The notes beneath the pieces were generated by a model that did no database searches, had not been told where the DNA came from, and saw only the letters and a program-made list of their open reading frames with translations. DNA of 64,000 nucleotides, taken from assembly GCF_003013695.1 (NCBI RefSeq), contig NZ_CP027792.1:124001-188000 (forward strand), given 5' to 3'. Shown piece after piece: positions 22,264 to 29,054 of the stretch; positions within the stretch are counted from its first letter, which is position 1; every line of letters begins with the position of its first letter. The stretch comes from Pulveribacter suum. GTDB lineage: Bacteria > Pseudomonadota > Gammaproteobacteria > Burkholderiales > Burkholderiaceae_C. Position numbers and translations under genes: made by a program.

Positions 22264-23268
22264 ATGCCCCATGCCGCCGATGACCTCCCTCCGATGCCTG
22301 CCGCCGAGCAGGTCCTGCGCCAGGCGCGCCAGACCCTGGCCGCCGAGGCCCAGGCGCTGCAGGACATGAGCGAGCGGCTGGGCCAGGCCTTCGTGCTGGC
22401 CGTGCAGCGCATGCTGGACACCACCGGGCGCGTGGTCGTGATGGGCATGGGCAAGAGCGGCCACGTGGGCCGCAAGATCGCCGCCACCCTGGCCTCCACC
22501 GGCACCCCGGCCTTTTTCGTGCACCCGGCCGAGGCGAGCCACGGCGACCTGGGGATGGTGACCCAGGGCGATCTGGTGCTGGCCCTGTCCAACAGCGGCG
22601 AGAGCAGCGAGCTGACCGTGCTGCTGCCCGTGCTGCGCCGCCAGGGCGTGCCCCTGGTGGCGCTGACTGGCGGGCTGCAGTCCACCCTGGCGCGCCACGC
22701 CGACGTGGTGCTGGACTGCAGCGTCGCGCGCGAGGCCTGCCCTTTGAATCTGGCGCCCACCGCCAGCACCACCGCCCAGCTGGCCATGGGCGACGCACTG
22801 GCCGTGGCGCTGCTGGACGCGCGCGGCTTTCGGCCCGAGGACTTCGCCCGCTCCCACCCCGGCGGGGCCCTGGGCCGGCGCCTGCTGACCCACGTGCGCG
22901 ACGTCATGCGCGCCGGCAGCGACGTGCCGCGCGTGCCGCCGCAGGCCTCTTTCAGCGAGCTGATGCGCGAGATGAGCGCCAAGGGCCTGGGCGCCGCCGC
23001 CATCGTGGACGAGGACGGCCGGCCGCTGGGCATCTTCACCGACGGCGACCTGCGCCGGCGCATCGAGGCCGGCGCCGAGCTGCGCGGCGTGCTGGCGCGC
23101 GACGTGATGCACCCCCACCCGCGCACCATCGCCGCCGACGCCCTGGCTGCCGAGGCTGCGCAGGCCATGGAGCGCCACGCCATCACCAGCGTGCTGGTGA
23201 CCGAGGCCGACGGTACGCTGGTGGGCCTGGTGCACATTGGCGACCTGATGCGTGCCAAGGTGATCTGA
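22264..23268 (+). CDS. kdsD: D-arabinose-5-phosphate isomerase
   Basis: Converts ribulose-5-P to arabinose-5-P, the first step to KDO of LPS. The 334 residues comprise a SIS domain (VVVMGMGKSGHVGRKIAATL, HPAEASHGDLGMV, SNSGESSELTVLLP) and two C-terminal CBS domains (about 205-330; VDEDGRPLGIFTDGDLRRRI). Length is canonical (E. coli 328). Its TGA overlaps the kdsC ATG (TGATG), and kdsC and lptC follow, giving a KDO/LPS-transport operon. Confidence 0.97.
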   Translation: MPHAADDLPPMPAAEQVLRQARQTLAAEAQALQDMSERLGQAFVLAVQRMLDTTGRVVVMGMGKSGHVGRKIAATLASTGTPAFFVHPAEASHGDLGMVTQGDLVLALSNSGESSELTVLLPVLRRQGVPLVALTGGLQSTLARHADVVLDCSVAREACPLNLAPTASTTAQLAMGDALAVALLDARGFRPEDFARSHPGGALGRRLLTHVRDVMRAGSDVPRVPPQASFSELMREMSAKGLGAAAIVDEDGRPLGIFTDGDLRRRIEAGAELRGVLARDVMHPHPRTIAADALAAEAAQAMERHAITSVLVTEADGTLVGLVHIGDLMRAKVI

Positions 23269-23834
23269 TGGCCGCAACACCCCTTGCGCTGACCCCCGTG
23301 CTGCAATTTCCGCCCGAGCTGCTGCTGCGCGCCCAGGACGTGCGCGTGGCCTTTTTCGACGTGGACGGCGTGCTGACCGACGGCAGCCTGTACTTTTCCG
23401 CCGAGGGCGAGACGCTCAAGCGCTTTCATACCCTGGACGGCCACGGGCTGAAGCTGCTGCAGCAAGGCGGCATCACGCCGGCCGTGGTCACCGGGCGCGA
23501 CTCGCCCGCGCTGCGCCTGCGCCTGTCCGCCCTGGGCGTGGCTCATGCGCGCTTTGGCACCGAGGACAAGCGCCCCGCCGCCGAGGCCATCCTGGCCGAG
23601 CTGGGCCTGGGCTGGCACCAGGCCGCAGCCATGGGCGACGACTGGCCCGACCTGCCCGTGATGCGGCGCGCCGCGCTGGCCTGCGCGCCGCGGGGAGCGC
23701 ACGCCGAGGTGCTGGCCGTGGCCCACCACGTCACCGCCGCGCTGCCCGGCGCCGGCGCCGCGCGCGAGCTGTGCGACCTGTTGCTGGTGGCCAGCGGCCG
23801 CTACGCCGGCCTGCTGGCCGCCTACGCCGGGTGA
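23268..23834 (+). CDS. kdsC: 3-deoxy-D-manno-octulosonate 8-phosphate phosphatase
   Basis: HAD-type C0 phosphatase, 188 residues, releasing KDO from KDO-8-P. The nucleophile motif is FFDVDGVLTDGSLYF; the TGRDSPALR motif supplies Thr/Arg, and MGDDWPDLPVM is the metal-binding acidic motif. It overlaps kdsD by one base and is followed by lptC, whose possible GTG start would overlap the kdsC stop. Confidence 0.96.
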   Translation: MAATPLALTPVLQFPPELLLRAQDVRVAFFDVDGVLTDGSLYFSAEGETLKRFHTLDGHGLKLLQQGGITPAVVTGRDSPALRLRLSALGVAHARFGTEDKRPAAEAILAELGLGWHQAAAMGDDWPDLPVMRRAALACAPRGAHAEVLAVAHHVTAALPGAGAARELCDLLLVASGRYAGLLAAYAG

Positions 23835-23845
23835 CGGGGCCGCCC

Positions 23846-24460
23846 ATGCGCCTGCGCCAAGCCTGGGAGCGCCTGTCGCTGTACCTGCCCGTGCTGCTCA
23901 TGGGCCTGCTGGCTTTGAGCACCTGGTGGCTGGTGCGCAACGCGCCCACCCCCGTGCAGCCGGCCGCGGAGCGGCCCGTGGCGCATGAGCCCGACTACTA
24001 CATGCGCGACTTCTCGGTCAAGACCTTCGACGCTGCCGGCCGCCTGGCCAGCGAGGTGCGCGGCACGCTGGCGCAGCACTACCCGGACACCGACACGCTG
24101 GAGATCGACCAGGCGCGCATGCGCTCGGTCAGCGCGACGGGCCAGGTCACCACCGCCAGCGCCCTGCGCGCCGTCTCCAATGCAGACGGCTCCGAAGTCC
24201 AGCTGTTCGGCCAGGCACGGGTGGTGCGCGAGCCCGTGGCGCGCACCGGCGCCGCACCCACGCCGCAGCTGGAATTCGCCGGCGAATTCCTGCACGCCTG
24301 GACGCGCGACGAACGCGTGCGCTCCAACCAGCCGGTGACGCTCAGGCGCGGCGGCGACGTCTTCACCGCCGACAGCCTGGACTACGACCACCTGTCGCAA
24401 GTGCTGCAACTGCAGGGGCGCGTGCATGGCACGCTGCAGCCGGCGCCGGCGCGCCGCTGA
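23846..24460 (+). CDS. lptC: LPS export ABC transporter periplasmic protein LptC
   Basis: Single-pass inner-membrane protein that passes LPS from LptBFG to LptA. The 204 residues show an N-terminal TM helix (LYLPVLLMGLLALSTWWLVR) and a periplasmic beta-jellyroll with PDYYMRDFSVKTFDAAGRLA and FTADSLDYDHLSQVLQLQGR, both typical of LptC. A GTG at 23831 in frame overlaps the kdsC stop (GTGA) and could be the real start; I list the ATG. lptA and lptB do not follow; the next gene is a dehydrogenase, so the usual lptC-lptA-lptB order is broken here. Confidence 0.9.
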   Translation: MRLRQAWERLSLYLPVLLMGLLALSTWWLVRNAPTPVQPAAERPVAHEPDYYMRDFSVKTFDAAGRLASEVRGTLAQHYPDTDTLEIDQARMRSVSATGQVTTASALRAVSNADGSEVQLFGQARVVREPVARTGAAPTPQLEFAGEFLHAWTRDERVRSNQPVTLRRGGDVFTADSLDYDHLSQVLQLQGRVHGTLQPAPARR

Positions 24461-24466
24461 GCAGCC

Positions 24467-25258
24467 ATGGCACAGCCCTTGGTCTTCATCACGGGCGCCT
24501 CCAGCGGCATCGGTCAGGCGCTGGCCCTGCACTACCTGCAGGCCGGCTGGCGCGTCGCACTGGCCGCGCGCCGCGAAGATTTGATGAAATCATGGCTCAA
24601 GGCGCATGCAGCAAGCGCTGGCAGCTATGAAATTTATAGCTGCGACGTGAGTCAGCCGGACAGCGTCATTGCTGCCGCCCGGACCTGCCTCGCACGGCTG
24701 GGCCTGCCTGACGTGGTGATTGCCAACGCCGGCATCAGCATCGGCATCGACACGGCCGAGCGCGCAGACATCGACGTCATGGCCCGCGTGCTGGCTACCA
24801 ACAACGTGGGCATGGCCGCCACCTTCCACCCCTTCATTGCCCCCATGCGCGCCCGCGGCAGCGGCCGGCTGGTGGGCATTGCCAGCGTGGCGGGCATCCG
24901 CGGCCTGCCAGGGCACGGCGCCTATTGCGCCAGCAAGGCGGCCGTGATCAGCTACTGCGAAAGCCTGCGCGGCGAGCTGCGCGGCACGGGCGTGCGCGTG
25001 GTGACCTTGAGCCCTGGCTATGTGGACACGCCGCTGACGCGCGAAAACCGCTACGCCATGCCGTTTCTGATGCGCCCCGAAGCTTTTGCCCTGCAGGCCG
25101 CTCGCGTCATCGCGGCAGGCACCAGCTACCGCGTCATCCCCTGGCAGATGGGCGTGGTGGCCAAGCTGCTGCGGGCCCTGCCCGATGCGCTGCTGGACCG
25201 CCTCCTGGCCGGGCGTCCGCGCAAGCACCGCCAAGCGCGGCCGGGCGGGTCGCCCTAG
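24467..25258 (+). CDS. Short-chain dehydrogenase/reductase carrying an internal repeat-derived stretch
   Basis: NAD(P)-dependent oxidoreductase, 263 residues. It has the cofactor motif ITGASSGIGQALA at 9-21, NAG at about 87-89, catalytic Ser in IASVAGIRGLPGHG and YCASK (Tyr/Lys). The segment KSWLKAHAASAGSYEIYS (about residues 42-59) comes from a dispersed family A repeat and lengthens the loop between beta-2 and beta-3, where SDRs normally pass from RR to a CDV strand within about ten residues. The frame is preserved. It begins 6 bp after lptC and ends in a bidirectional terminator. The substrate is not predictable. Confidence 0.88.
   Translation: MAQPLVFITGASSGIGQALALHYLQAGWRVALAARREDLMKSWLKAHAASAGSYEIYSCDVSQPDSVIAAARTCLARLGLPDVVIANAGISIGIDTAERADIDVMARVLATNNVGMAATFHPFIAPMRARGSGRLVGIASVAGIRGLPGHGAYCASKAAVISYCESLRGELRGTGVRVVTLSPGYVDTPLTRENRYAMPFLMRPEAFALQAARVIAAGTSYRVIPWQMGVVAKLLRALPDALLDRLLAGRPRKHRQARPGGSP
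24579..24645. repeat. Dispersed repeat family A, copy 4, inside the SDR gene
   Basis: ATGCAGCAAGCGCTGGCAGC followed by TATGAAATTTATAGCTGC matches the right half of the intergenic copies (compare 34031-34060). It is read in frame and adds roughly 15-20 codons. Confidence 0.7.
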
Positions 25259-25284
25259 GCAGCGCCAGCCGCACGCACCAAAAG

Positions 25285-25310
25285 AAAAGGCTCCGTGAGG
25301 AGCCTTTTTT
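25285..25310. terminator. Bidirectional rho-independent terminator
   Basis: AAAAGGCTCC-GTGA-GGAGCCTTTTTT: a perfect 6-bp GC stem extended by A-T pairs with a U-tract on the plus strand and a TTTTCTTTTGG tract on the minus strand. It serves the dehydrogenase from the left and the glycine-rich RNA-binding protein from the right. Confidence 0.85.
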
Positions 25311-25356
25311 GCATCAAGCCGCGCGCCCACCCAGGGGCTGCACGGCAGACGGGAGC

Positions 25357-25884
25357 TTAGTAGCCGCCGCCGTTGCTGCCGCCGCCGTAGCCGCCACGGC
25401 CACCGCCGCCGCCACCACTGCCACCGCCACGAGGGCCGGCGCCGTAGGGACTGCGAAAGCCGCCTTCGCTGCGGCCACCGCCACCGCCGCCACCACCGTA
25501 GCCGCCGCCGCCACCACCGCCGCTGCGGCCACCGCCGCCGCCGCCATAGCCGCCGCCACCACCACCGCCGCCGTAGCCGCCACCGCCGTAGCCGCCACCG
25601 CCGCCAAAGCCGCCACCGCTGCGCGGGGGACGGGTCTCCATCGGACGTGCTTCATTGACGACGATGCTGCGGCCGCCCAGGGATTGGCCGTTCATGCCGT
25701 TGATGGCCTGCTGCGCTTCCGCGTCGCTTGCCATCTCGACGAAACCGAAACCCTTGGAGCGGCCGGTATCGCGCTCCATCATGACCTTGGCGCTGGTGAC
25801 CGCGCCGAACTGGCCGAAGGCCTGCTCCAGGTCCTGATCGCGCACGGAATAGGGCAGATTGCCTACGTACAGTTTGTTGCCCAT
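25357..25884 (-). CDS. Glycine-rich RNA-binding protein with one RRM
   Basis: 175 residues. The first 80 form an RNA recognition motif with RNP2 KLYVGNL (4-10) and RNP1 KGFGFVEM (about 43-50). The rest is an RGG/GYGGGG low-complexity tail of nearly pure Gly with Tyr, Ser and Arg. This architecture is that of bacterial (cyanobacterial and proteobacterial) Rbp proteins, usually cold- or stress-linked. The start at 25884 (MGNKLYVGNL) is preceded on the minus strand by GAGGAG. The G-rich tail region is repetitive DNA and prone to length variation. A GCAGGTG/CACCTGC hairpin (25994-26012) lies in its leader. Confidence 0.93.
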   Translation of the reverse strand: MGNKLYVGNLPYSVRDQDLEQAFGQFGAVTSAKVMMERDTGRSKGFGFVEMASDAEAQQAINGMNGQSLGGRSIVVNEARPMETRPPRSGGGFGGGGGYGGGGYGGGGGGGGYGGGGGGRSGGGGGGGYGGGGGGGGRSEGGFRSPYGAGPRGGGSGGGGGGRGGYGGGSNGGGY

Positions 25885-26119
25885 CACGGGACTCCTCAAA
25901 AACAATTGGATTTAGCGACGGAGTCCCGAACCCGCAGCCAGTGAATCACAAAGACGCCCTATGCGCGAAAACTGACGGATCACCGCAACCTCTGCAGGTG
26001 AAAAGCACCTGCTCAAACATTATGGGGCACAAATATGCCGCTCTTGCAACGGTTTTTGCCCCGGATTGTTGTCAGTGGCCCGCAATGGCCAATCCGCGGC
26101 CCTGCCGTGGCGGCGCCGC
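25885..26119. other. Leader of the RNA-binding protein and upstream spacer
   Basis: No gene seen. On the minus strand this is the presumed promoter and 5' UTR of the RRM protein. It includes the 7-bp hairpin GCAGGTG-AAAAG-CACCTGC at 25994-26012 and a CATAAT hexamer (minus strand, near 26020-26025) that could be a -10, with TTGCAA 19 bp upstream, a longer spacing than optimal. Confidence 0.35.
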
Positions 26120-26262
26120 TACAATGCGCGCTGATCCATGGGGAGTAGCCTGCCTGCAGTGACAGGAGGCATGCATCAACAAACTTGGCGCCTTGCGTGC
26201 CATGGTGCATGAGGCCCGCGGCGCAATGCTGCGGGCGGGGCGAGACCATTGATCGCGCGCCG
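26120..26262 (+). ncRNA. yybP-ykoY (manganese) riboswitch aptamer
   Basis: The two signature strands of this class are present: GGGGAGTAG at 26140-26148 and GCGAGACC at 26240-26247, with GCATGAGGCC between them. P1 can form between GCTGATCCATG (26130-26140) and CATTGATCGCGC (26247-26258). TACAAT at 26120-26125 is a probable -10 placing the transcript start at the base of P1. The class binds Mn2+ and typically controls manganese exporters, and the next gene is a GDT1/MntX-type protein, which fits. Confidence 0.9.
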
Positions 26263-26268
26263 ATCCGA

Positions 26269-26325
26269 GTGTGGCCGGGGGTCGGGCGTGATCAATGCTG
26301 TCTGCATCGCTCCGGCCACGCTTTT
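26269..26325 (+). terminator. Candidate expression-platform terminator of the riboswitch
   Basis: GTGTGGCCGG (26269-26278) can pair with CCGGCCACGC (26312-26321) with one G-U pair, followed by TTTT. A competing helix, ATTGATCGCG (26248-26257, the 3' strand of P1) with CGTGATCAAT (26287-26296), crosses this stem and is mutually exclusive with it. This suggests a switch, but its direction cannot be fixed by inspection. Confidence 0.45.
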
Positions 26326-26338
26326 CCTCCTCAGATCC

Positions 26339-26911
26339 ATGGAAGCTTTCTTCATCTCCACCGCTGTCGTCGCCCTTGCCGAAATGGGGGACAAGACGCA
26401 GCTGTTGTCGCTGGTGCTGGCCGCACGCTTTCGCAAGCCCTGGCCGATCGTGGCCGGCATCTTCGTGGCCACGCTCGTCAACCATGCGCTGGCCGGCGCG
26501 GTGGGCGCCTGGGTGACGACCGTGCTGGGCCCGCAGGCGCTGCGCTGGGGCTTGGGGCTGTCTTTCATCGCCATGGCGGTGTGGATGCTGATTCCTGACC
26601 GGCTGGACGAGGACGAGACCGCCGCCGCCGCCCCGCGCCTGGGCGTATTCGGCGCCACCGCGCTGGCCTTCTTCGTAGCCGAGATGGGCGACAAGACGCA
26701 GGTGGCCACCGTAATGCTGGCCGCCCAATACAGCAGCTACCTGCTGGTGGTGGCCGGCACCACGTTGGGCATGATGCTGGCCAACGCGCCCGTGGTGTGG
26801 CTGGGCGAACGCATCACCCGGCGCGTGCCGATTCGGATGGTGCACGCGGTTTCGGCCGTCCTCTTCCTGTTGCTGGGCGCCATGACCCTGCTGGCACCCG
26901 CTTTGGCATAA
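26339..26911 (+). CDS. GDT1/TMEM165 (UPF0016) family manganese exporter
   Basis: 190-residue inner-membrane protein with two copies of the diagnostic ExGDK(T/S) motif, EMGDKTQ near residue 15 and again near 117, each at the start of a three-helix half. The family (MneA/MntX) exports Mn2+ and the yybP-ykoY riboswitch upstream supports this. The start MEAFFISTAVVALAEMGDKT is the normal family N-terminus; there is no good Shine-Dalgarno, so initiation may be weak or structured. A terminator-like hairpin follows at 27001. Confidence 0.92.
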   Translation: MEAFFISTAVVALAEMGDKTQLLSLVLAARFRKPWPIVAGIFVATLVNHALAGAVGAWVTTVLGPQALRWGLGLSFIAMAVWMLIPDRLDEDETAAAAPRLGVFGATALAFFVAEMGDKTQVATVMLAAQYSSYLLVVAGTTLGMMLANAPVVWLGERITRRVPIRMVHAVSAVLFLLLGAMTLLAPALA

Positions 26912-27000
26912 TCGAATGCACCAGACGCGCCGATTTGCACCGCTTGCGGGCGCTTTACAAATCCTGCTAAAGACGTGGCCCACGGCACGCATGCAATCCG

Positions 27001-27033
27001 GCCCGGCCCGCTTTAGCGAGAGCCGGGCTTTTT
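27001..27033 (+). terminator. Terminator-like hairpin between the manganese exporter and metX
   Basis: GCCCGGC (27001-27007) pairs with GCCGGGC (27022-27028), followed by TTTTT. It is 90 bp after the exporter stop and only 8 bp before the metX ATG. It may end the exporter transcript or act as a metX leader attenuator. I see no recognised SAM riboswitch in the spacer. Confidence 0.65.
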
Positions 27034-27040
27034 GTTGTCC

Positions 27041-28246
27041 ATGCCGCCCTTCATTGCTTCCCCGCAGACCATGCACTTCGCCCAGGCGCTGCAGCTGGCC
27101 TGCGGCGCCTGCCTGCGTGACTACCAGCTCACCTACGAGACCTACGGCACGCTGAACGCCGCGCGCGACAACGCCGTGCTGGTGTGCCACGCGCTCAACG
27201 CTTCGCACCACGTGGCCGGCAGCTACGAGGATCAGCCCAAAAGCGAGGGCTGGTGGGACAACATGATCGGCCCGGGCAAGAGCGTGGACACCAACCGCTT
27301 CTTCGTCATCGGCATCAACAACCTGGGCTCGTGCTTCGGCTCCACCGGGCCGATGCACACCAATCCCGACACGGGCGAGATCTACGGCGCGGACTTTCCC
27401 GTCGTGACGGTGGAGGACTGGGTCAACGCCCAGGCGCGGCTGCTGGAGGCGCTGGGCATTTCGCAGCTGGCTGCCGTCATGGGCGGCAGCCTGGGCGGCA
27501 TGCAGGCCCTGTCCTGGACGCTGCAGTACCCCGAGCGCGTGCGCCACGCCGTGGTGGTGGCCAGCGCCCCCAACCTGACGGCCGAGAACATCGCCTTCAA
27601 CGAGGTGGCGCGCCGCGCCATCGTGACGGACCCGGACTTTTACGGCGGGCACTTCTACCGGCACGGGGTGATCCCGAAACGCGGCCTGCGCATCGCCCGC
27701 ATGATCGGCCACATCACCTACCTGTCCGACGACGTGATGAACGAGAAGTTCGGCCGCAGTCTTCGGGCCCCCACGCTCCCGGCTGCGCGTGGTTCGCTGC
27801 CCCCCGCGGGGGCTGATCCGGCTCGGGGCGGCCCAGCGCCGGACCTGCGCGAATATCTGTACAGCACGCAGGACGTGGAATTCCAGATCGAGAGCTACCT
27901 GCGCTACCAGGGCGACAAGTTCAGCGACTACTTCGACGCCAACACCTATTTGCTGATCACCCGGGCGCTGGACTACTTCGACCCCGCGCGCGCCCATGGC
28001 GGCAGCCTGGCGCAGGCCCTGGCCGCGGCGCGCGCGCGCTTTTTGCTGGTGAGCTTTTCCACCGACTGGCGCTTTTCTCCCAAGCGCAGCCGCGAGATGG
28101 TGCAGGCGCTGCTGGACAACCGCCGCCAGGTGGCCTACGCCGAGATCGACGCGCCCCACGGGCACGATGCCTTCTTGCTGGACGATGCACGCTACATGGC
28201 CGTGGTGCGCGCCTACTTCGACAACATCGCAAAGGAGCTGGCATGA
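27041..28246 (+). CDS. metX: Homoserine O-acyltransferase MetX with a repeat-derived insertion
   Basis: Acylates homoserine for methionine synthesis (acetyl- or succinyl-CoA; not decidable by eye). The 401 residues show an alpha/beta-hydrolase fold: [25 protein letters not shown], the nucleophile elbow [10 protein letters not shown] (Ser) and the C-terminal HGHDAF (His). Between FGRSL (about 238) and [14 protein letters not shown] (about 268) lies an Ala/Pro/Gly-rich stretch [20 protein letters not shown] and following residues. It is encoded by a palindromic repeat; related MetX proteins lack most of this. TTG codons at 27032 and 27035 are alternative starts. metW overlaps by 4 bp. Confidence 0.94.
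   Translation: MPPFIASPQTMHFAQALQLACGACLRDYQLTYETYGTLNAARDNAVLVCHALNASHHVAGSYEDQPKSEGWWDNMIGPGKSVDTNRFFVIGINNLGSCFGSTGPMHTNPDTGEIYGADFPVVTVEDWVNAQARLLEALGISQLAAVMGGSLGGMQALSWTLQYPERVRHAVVVASAPNLTAENIAFNEVARRAIVTDPDFYGGHFYRHGVIPKRGLRIARMIGHITYLSDDVMNEKFGRSLRAPTLPAARGSLPPAGADPARGGPAPDLREYLYSTQDVEFQIESYLRYQGDKFSDYFDANTYLLITRALDYFDPARAHGGSLAQALAAARARFLLVSFSTDWRFSPKRSREMVQALLDNRRQVAYAEIDAPHGHDAFLLDDARYMAVVRAYFDNIAKELA
27759..27840. repeat. Palindromic G/C repeat (family C) inserted in frame within metX
   Basis: Contains GGGCCCCCACGCTCCCGGCT, then GGTTCGCTGCCCCCCGCGGGGG and GCTCGGGGCGGCCC in sequence. GCCCCCCGCGGGGGC is nearly palindromic. The layout resembles an intergenic element commonly found in Comamonadaceae. 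Here it contributes roughly 25-28 codons to metX. Confidence 0.65.
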
Positions 28247-28827
28247 GCGACCACGCCACCATGGACGCCATCGCCCGCCTGGTGCCCGAAGGCAGCCGTG
28301 TGCTCGACCTGGGCTGCGGCGACGGCGCGCTGCTGGATTTGCTGCAGCGCACCCGCGGCTGCTCGGGCTACGGCATCGAGATCGCGGACGCCAACGTGCT
28401 GGCCTGCGTGCGCCGCGGGGTGGACGTCATCCAGCTCAACCTGGACGAAGGCCTGGCCATGTTCGGCGACAACAGCTTCGACGTGGTGCTGCAGATCGAC
28501 ACGCTGCAGCACCTGCGCAACGCCGAAGTCATGCTGCGCGAGACCGCACGCGTGGGCCGAAGCGGCGTCGTCGCCTTTCCCAACTTTGCGCACTGGCCCA
28601 ACCGGCTGTCGGTGCTGCGCGGCCGGATGCCCGTCACGCGGCGCCTGCCCTACCAGTGGTATGACACGCCCAACATCCGTGTGGGCACGTTCAAGGACTT
28701 CGAGATGTTGGCACACAAGAACCGCCTGCGCGTGAAGGATGCCTTCGGCCTGCAGGACGGGCAGGTGGTGCGCTGGCTGCCCAATGCGCGGGCAGGCACG
28801 GCGGTGTTTCACTTCGAGCACGCCTGA
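28243..28827 (+). CDS. metW: Methionine biosynthesis protein MetW
   Basis: SAM-dependent methyltransferase-fold protein that works with MetX in several proteobacteria. The 194 residues contain motif [14 protein letters not shown] (about 22-34), the acidic loop GIEIADANV, and the MetW hallmark [20 protein letters not shown] with QWYDTPNIR. It overlaps metX by ATGA, implying coupled translation. A family A repeat follows. Confidence 0.96.
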   Translation: MSDHATMDAIARLVPEGSRVLDLGCGDGALLDLLQRTRGCSGYGIEIADANVLACVRRGVDVIQLNLDEGLAMFGDNSFDVVLQIDTLQHLRNAEVMLRETARVGRSGVVAFPNFAHWPNRLSVLRGRMPVTRRLPYQWYDTPNIRVGTFKDFEMLAHKNRLRVKDAFGLQDGQVVRWLPNARAGTAVFHFEHA

Positions 28828-28837
28828 GCAACTTATT

Positions 28838-28892
28838 CAAAAATGATAGCTGCCCGCGCTTGACTGACGGTCGCTGGAGCCCAAAAACACCA
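28838..28892. repeat. Dispersed repeat family A, copy 5 (after metW)
   Basis: ATGATAGCTGCCCGCGCTTG, ACTGACGGTCGCTGGAGCCC, AAAAACACC. The same block order as copy 14 at 57938-57995. Confidence 0.75.
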
Positions 28893-28961
28893 TGAAATTC
28901 ACTGACAGGGTGTAAAGCCCTGCGCCCCGCCTACGCAACTGTGCGTACGGGAATTCGTGAA

Positions 28962-28988
28962 TAAATGTAACCCGAGCCCTGCCGTAGA
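28962..28988 (+). promoter_or_regulatory. Candidate sigma-28 (FliA) promoter of the chemoreceptor gene
   Basis: TAAA (28962-28965), 15 bases, GCCGTAGA (28981-28988), against the consensus TAAA-N15-GCCGATAA. The spacing is exact and GCCG is intact; the distal part is degenerate. The chemoreceptor ATG is 66 bp downstream. Sigma-28 control of chemoreceptors is known in motile proteobacteria. Confidence 0.45.
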
Positions 28989-29054
28989 TTGGATGCCCGC
29001 CGCTTGTCGCACGGCGCGTGTCGCCCTTCTTCCCCCGCTGCAGGAGCTTGTCCC

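Noticed and set aside
25380..25640. The tandem GGCGGC-type repeats as a microsatellite or CRISPR-like array
   Set aside because: They encode the Gly-rich tail of the RRM protein and lack regular repeat-spacer structure. I found no CRISPR array in the window.
26912..27040. SAM-responsive riboswitch ahead of metX
   Set aside because: The spacer has only a simple terminator-like hairpin; none of the SAM riboswitch core sequences is visible.
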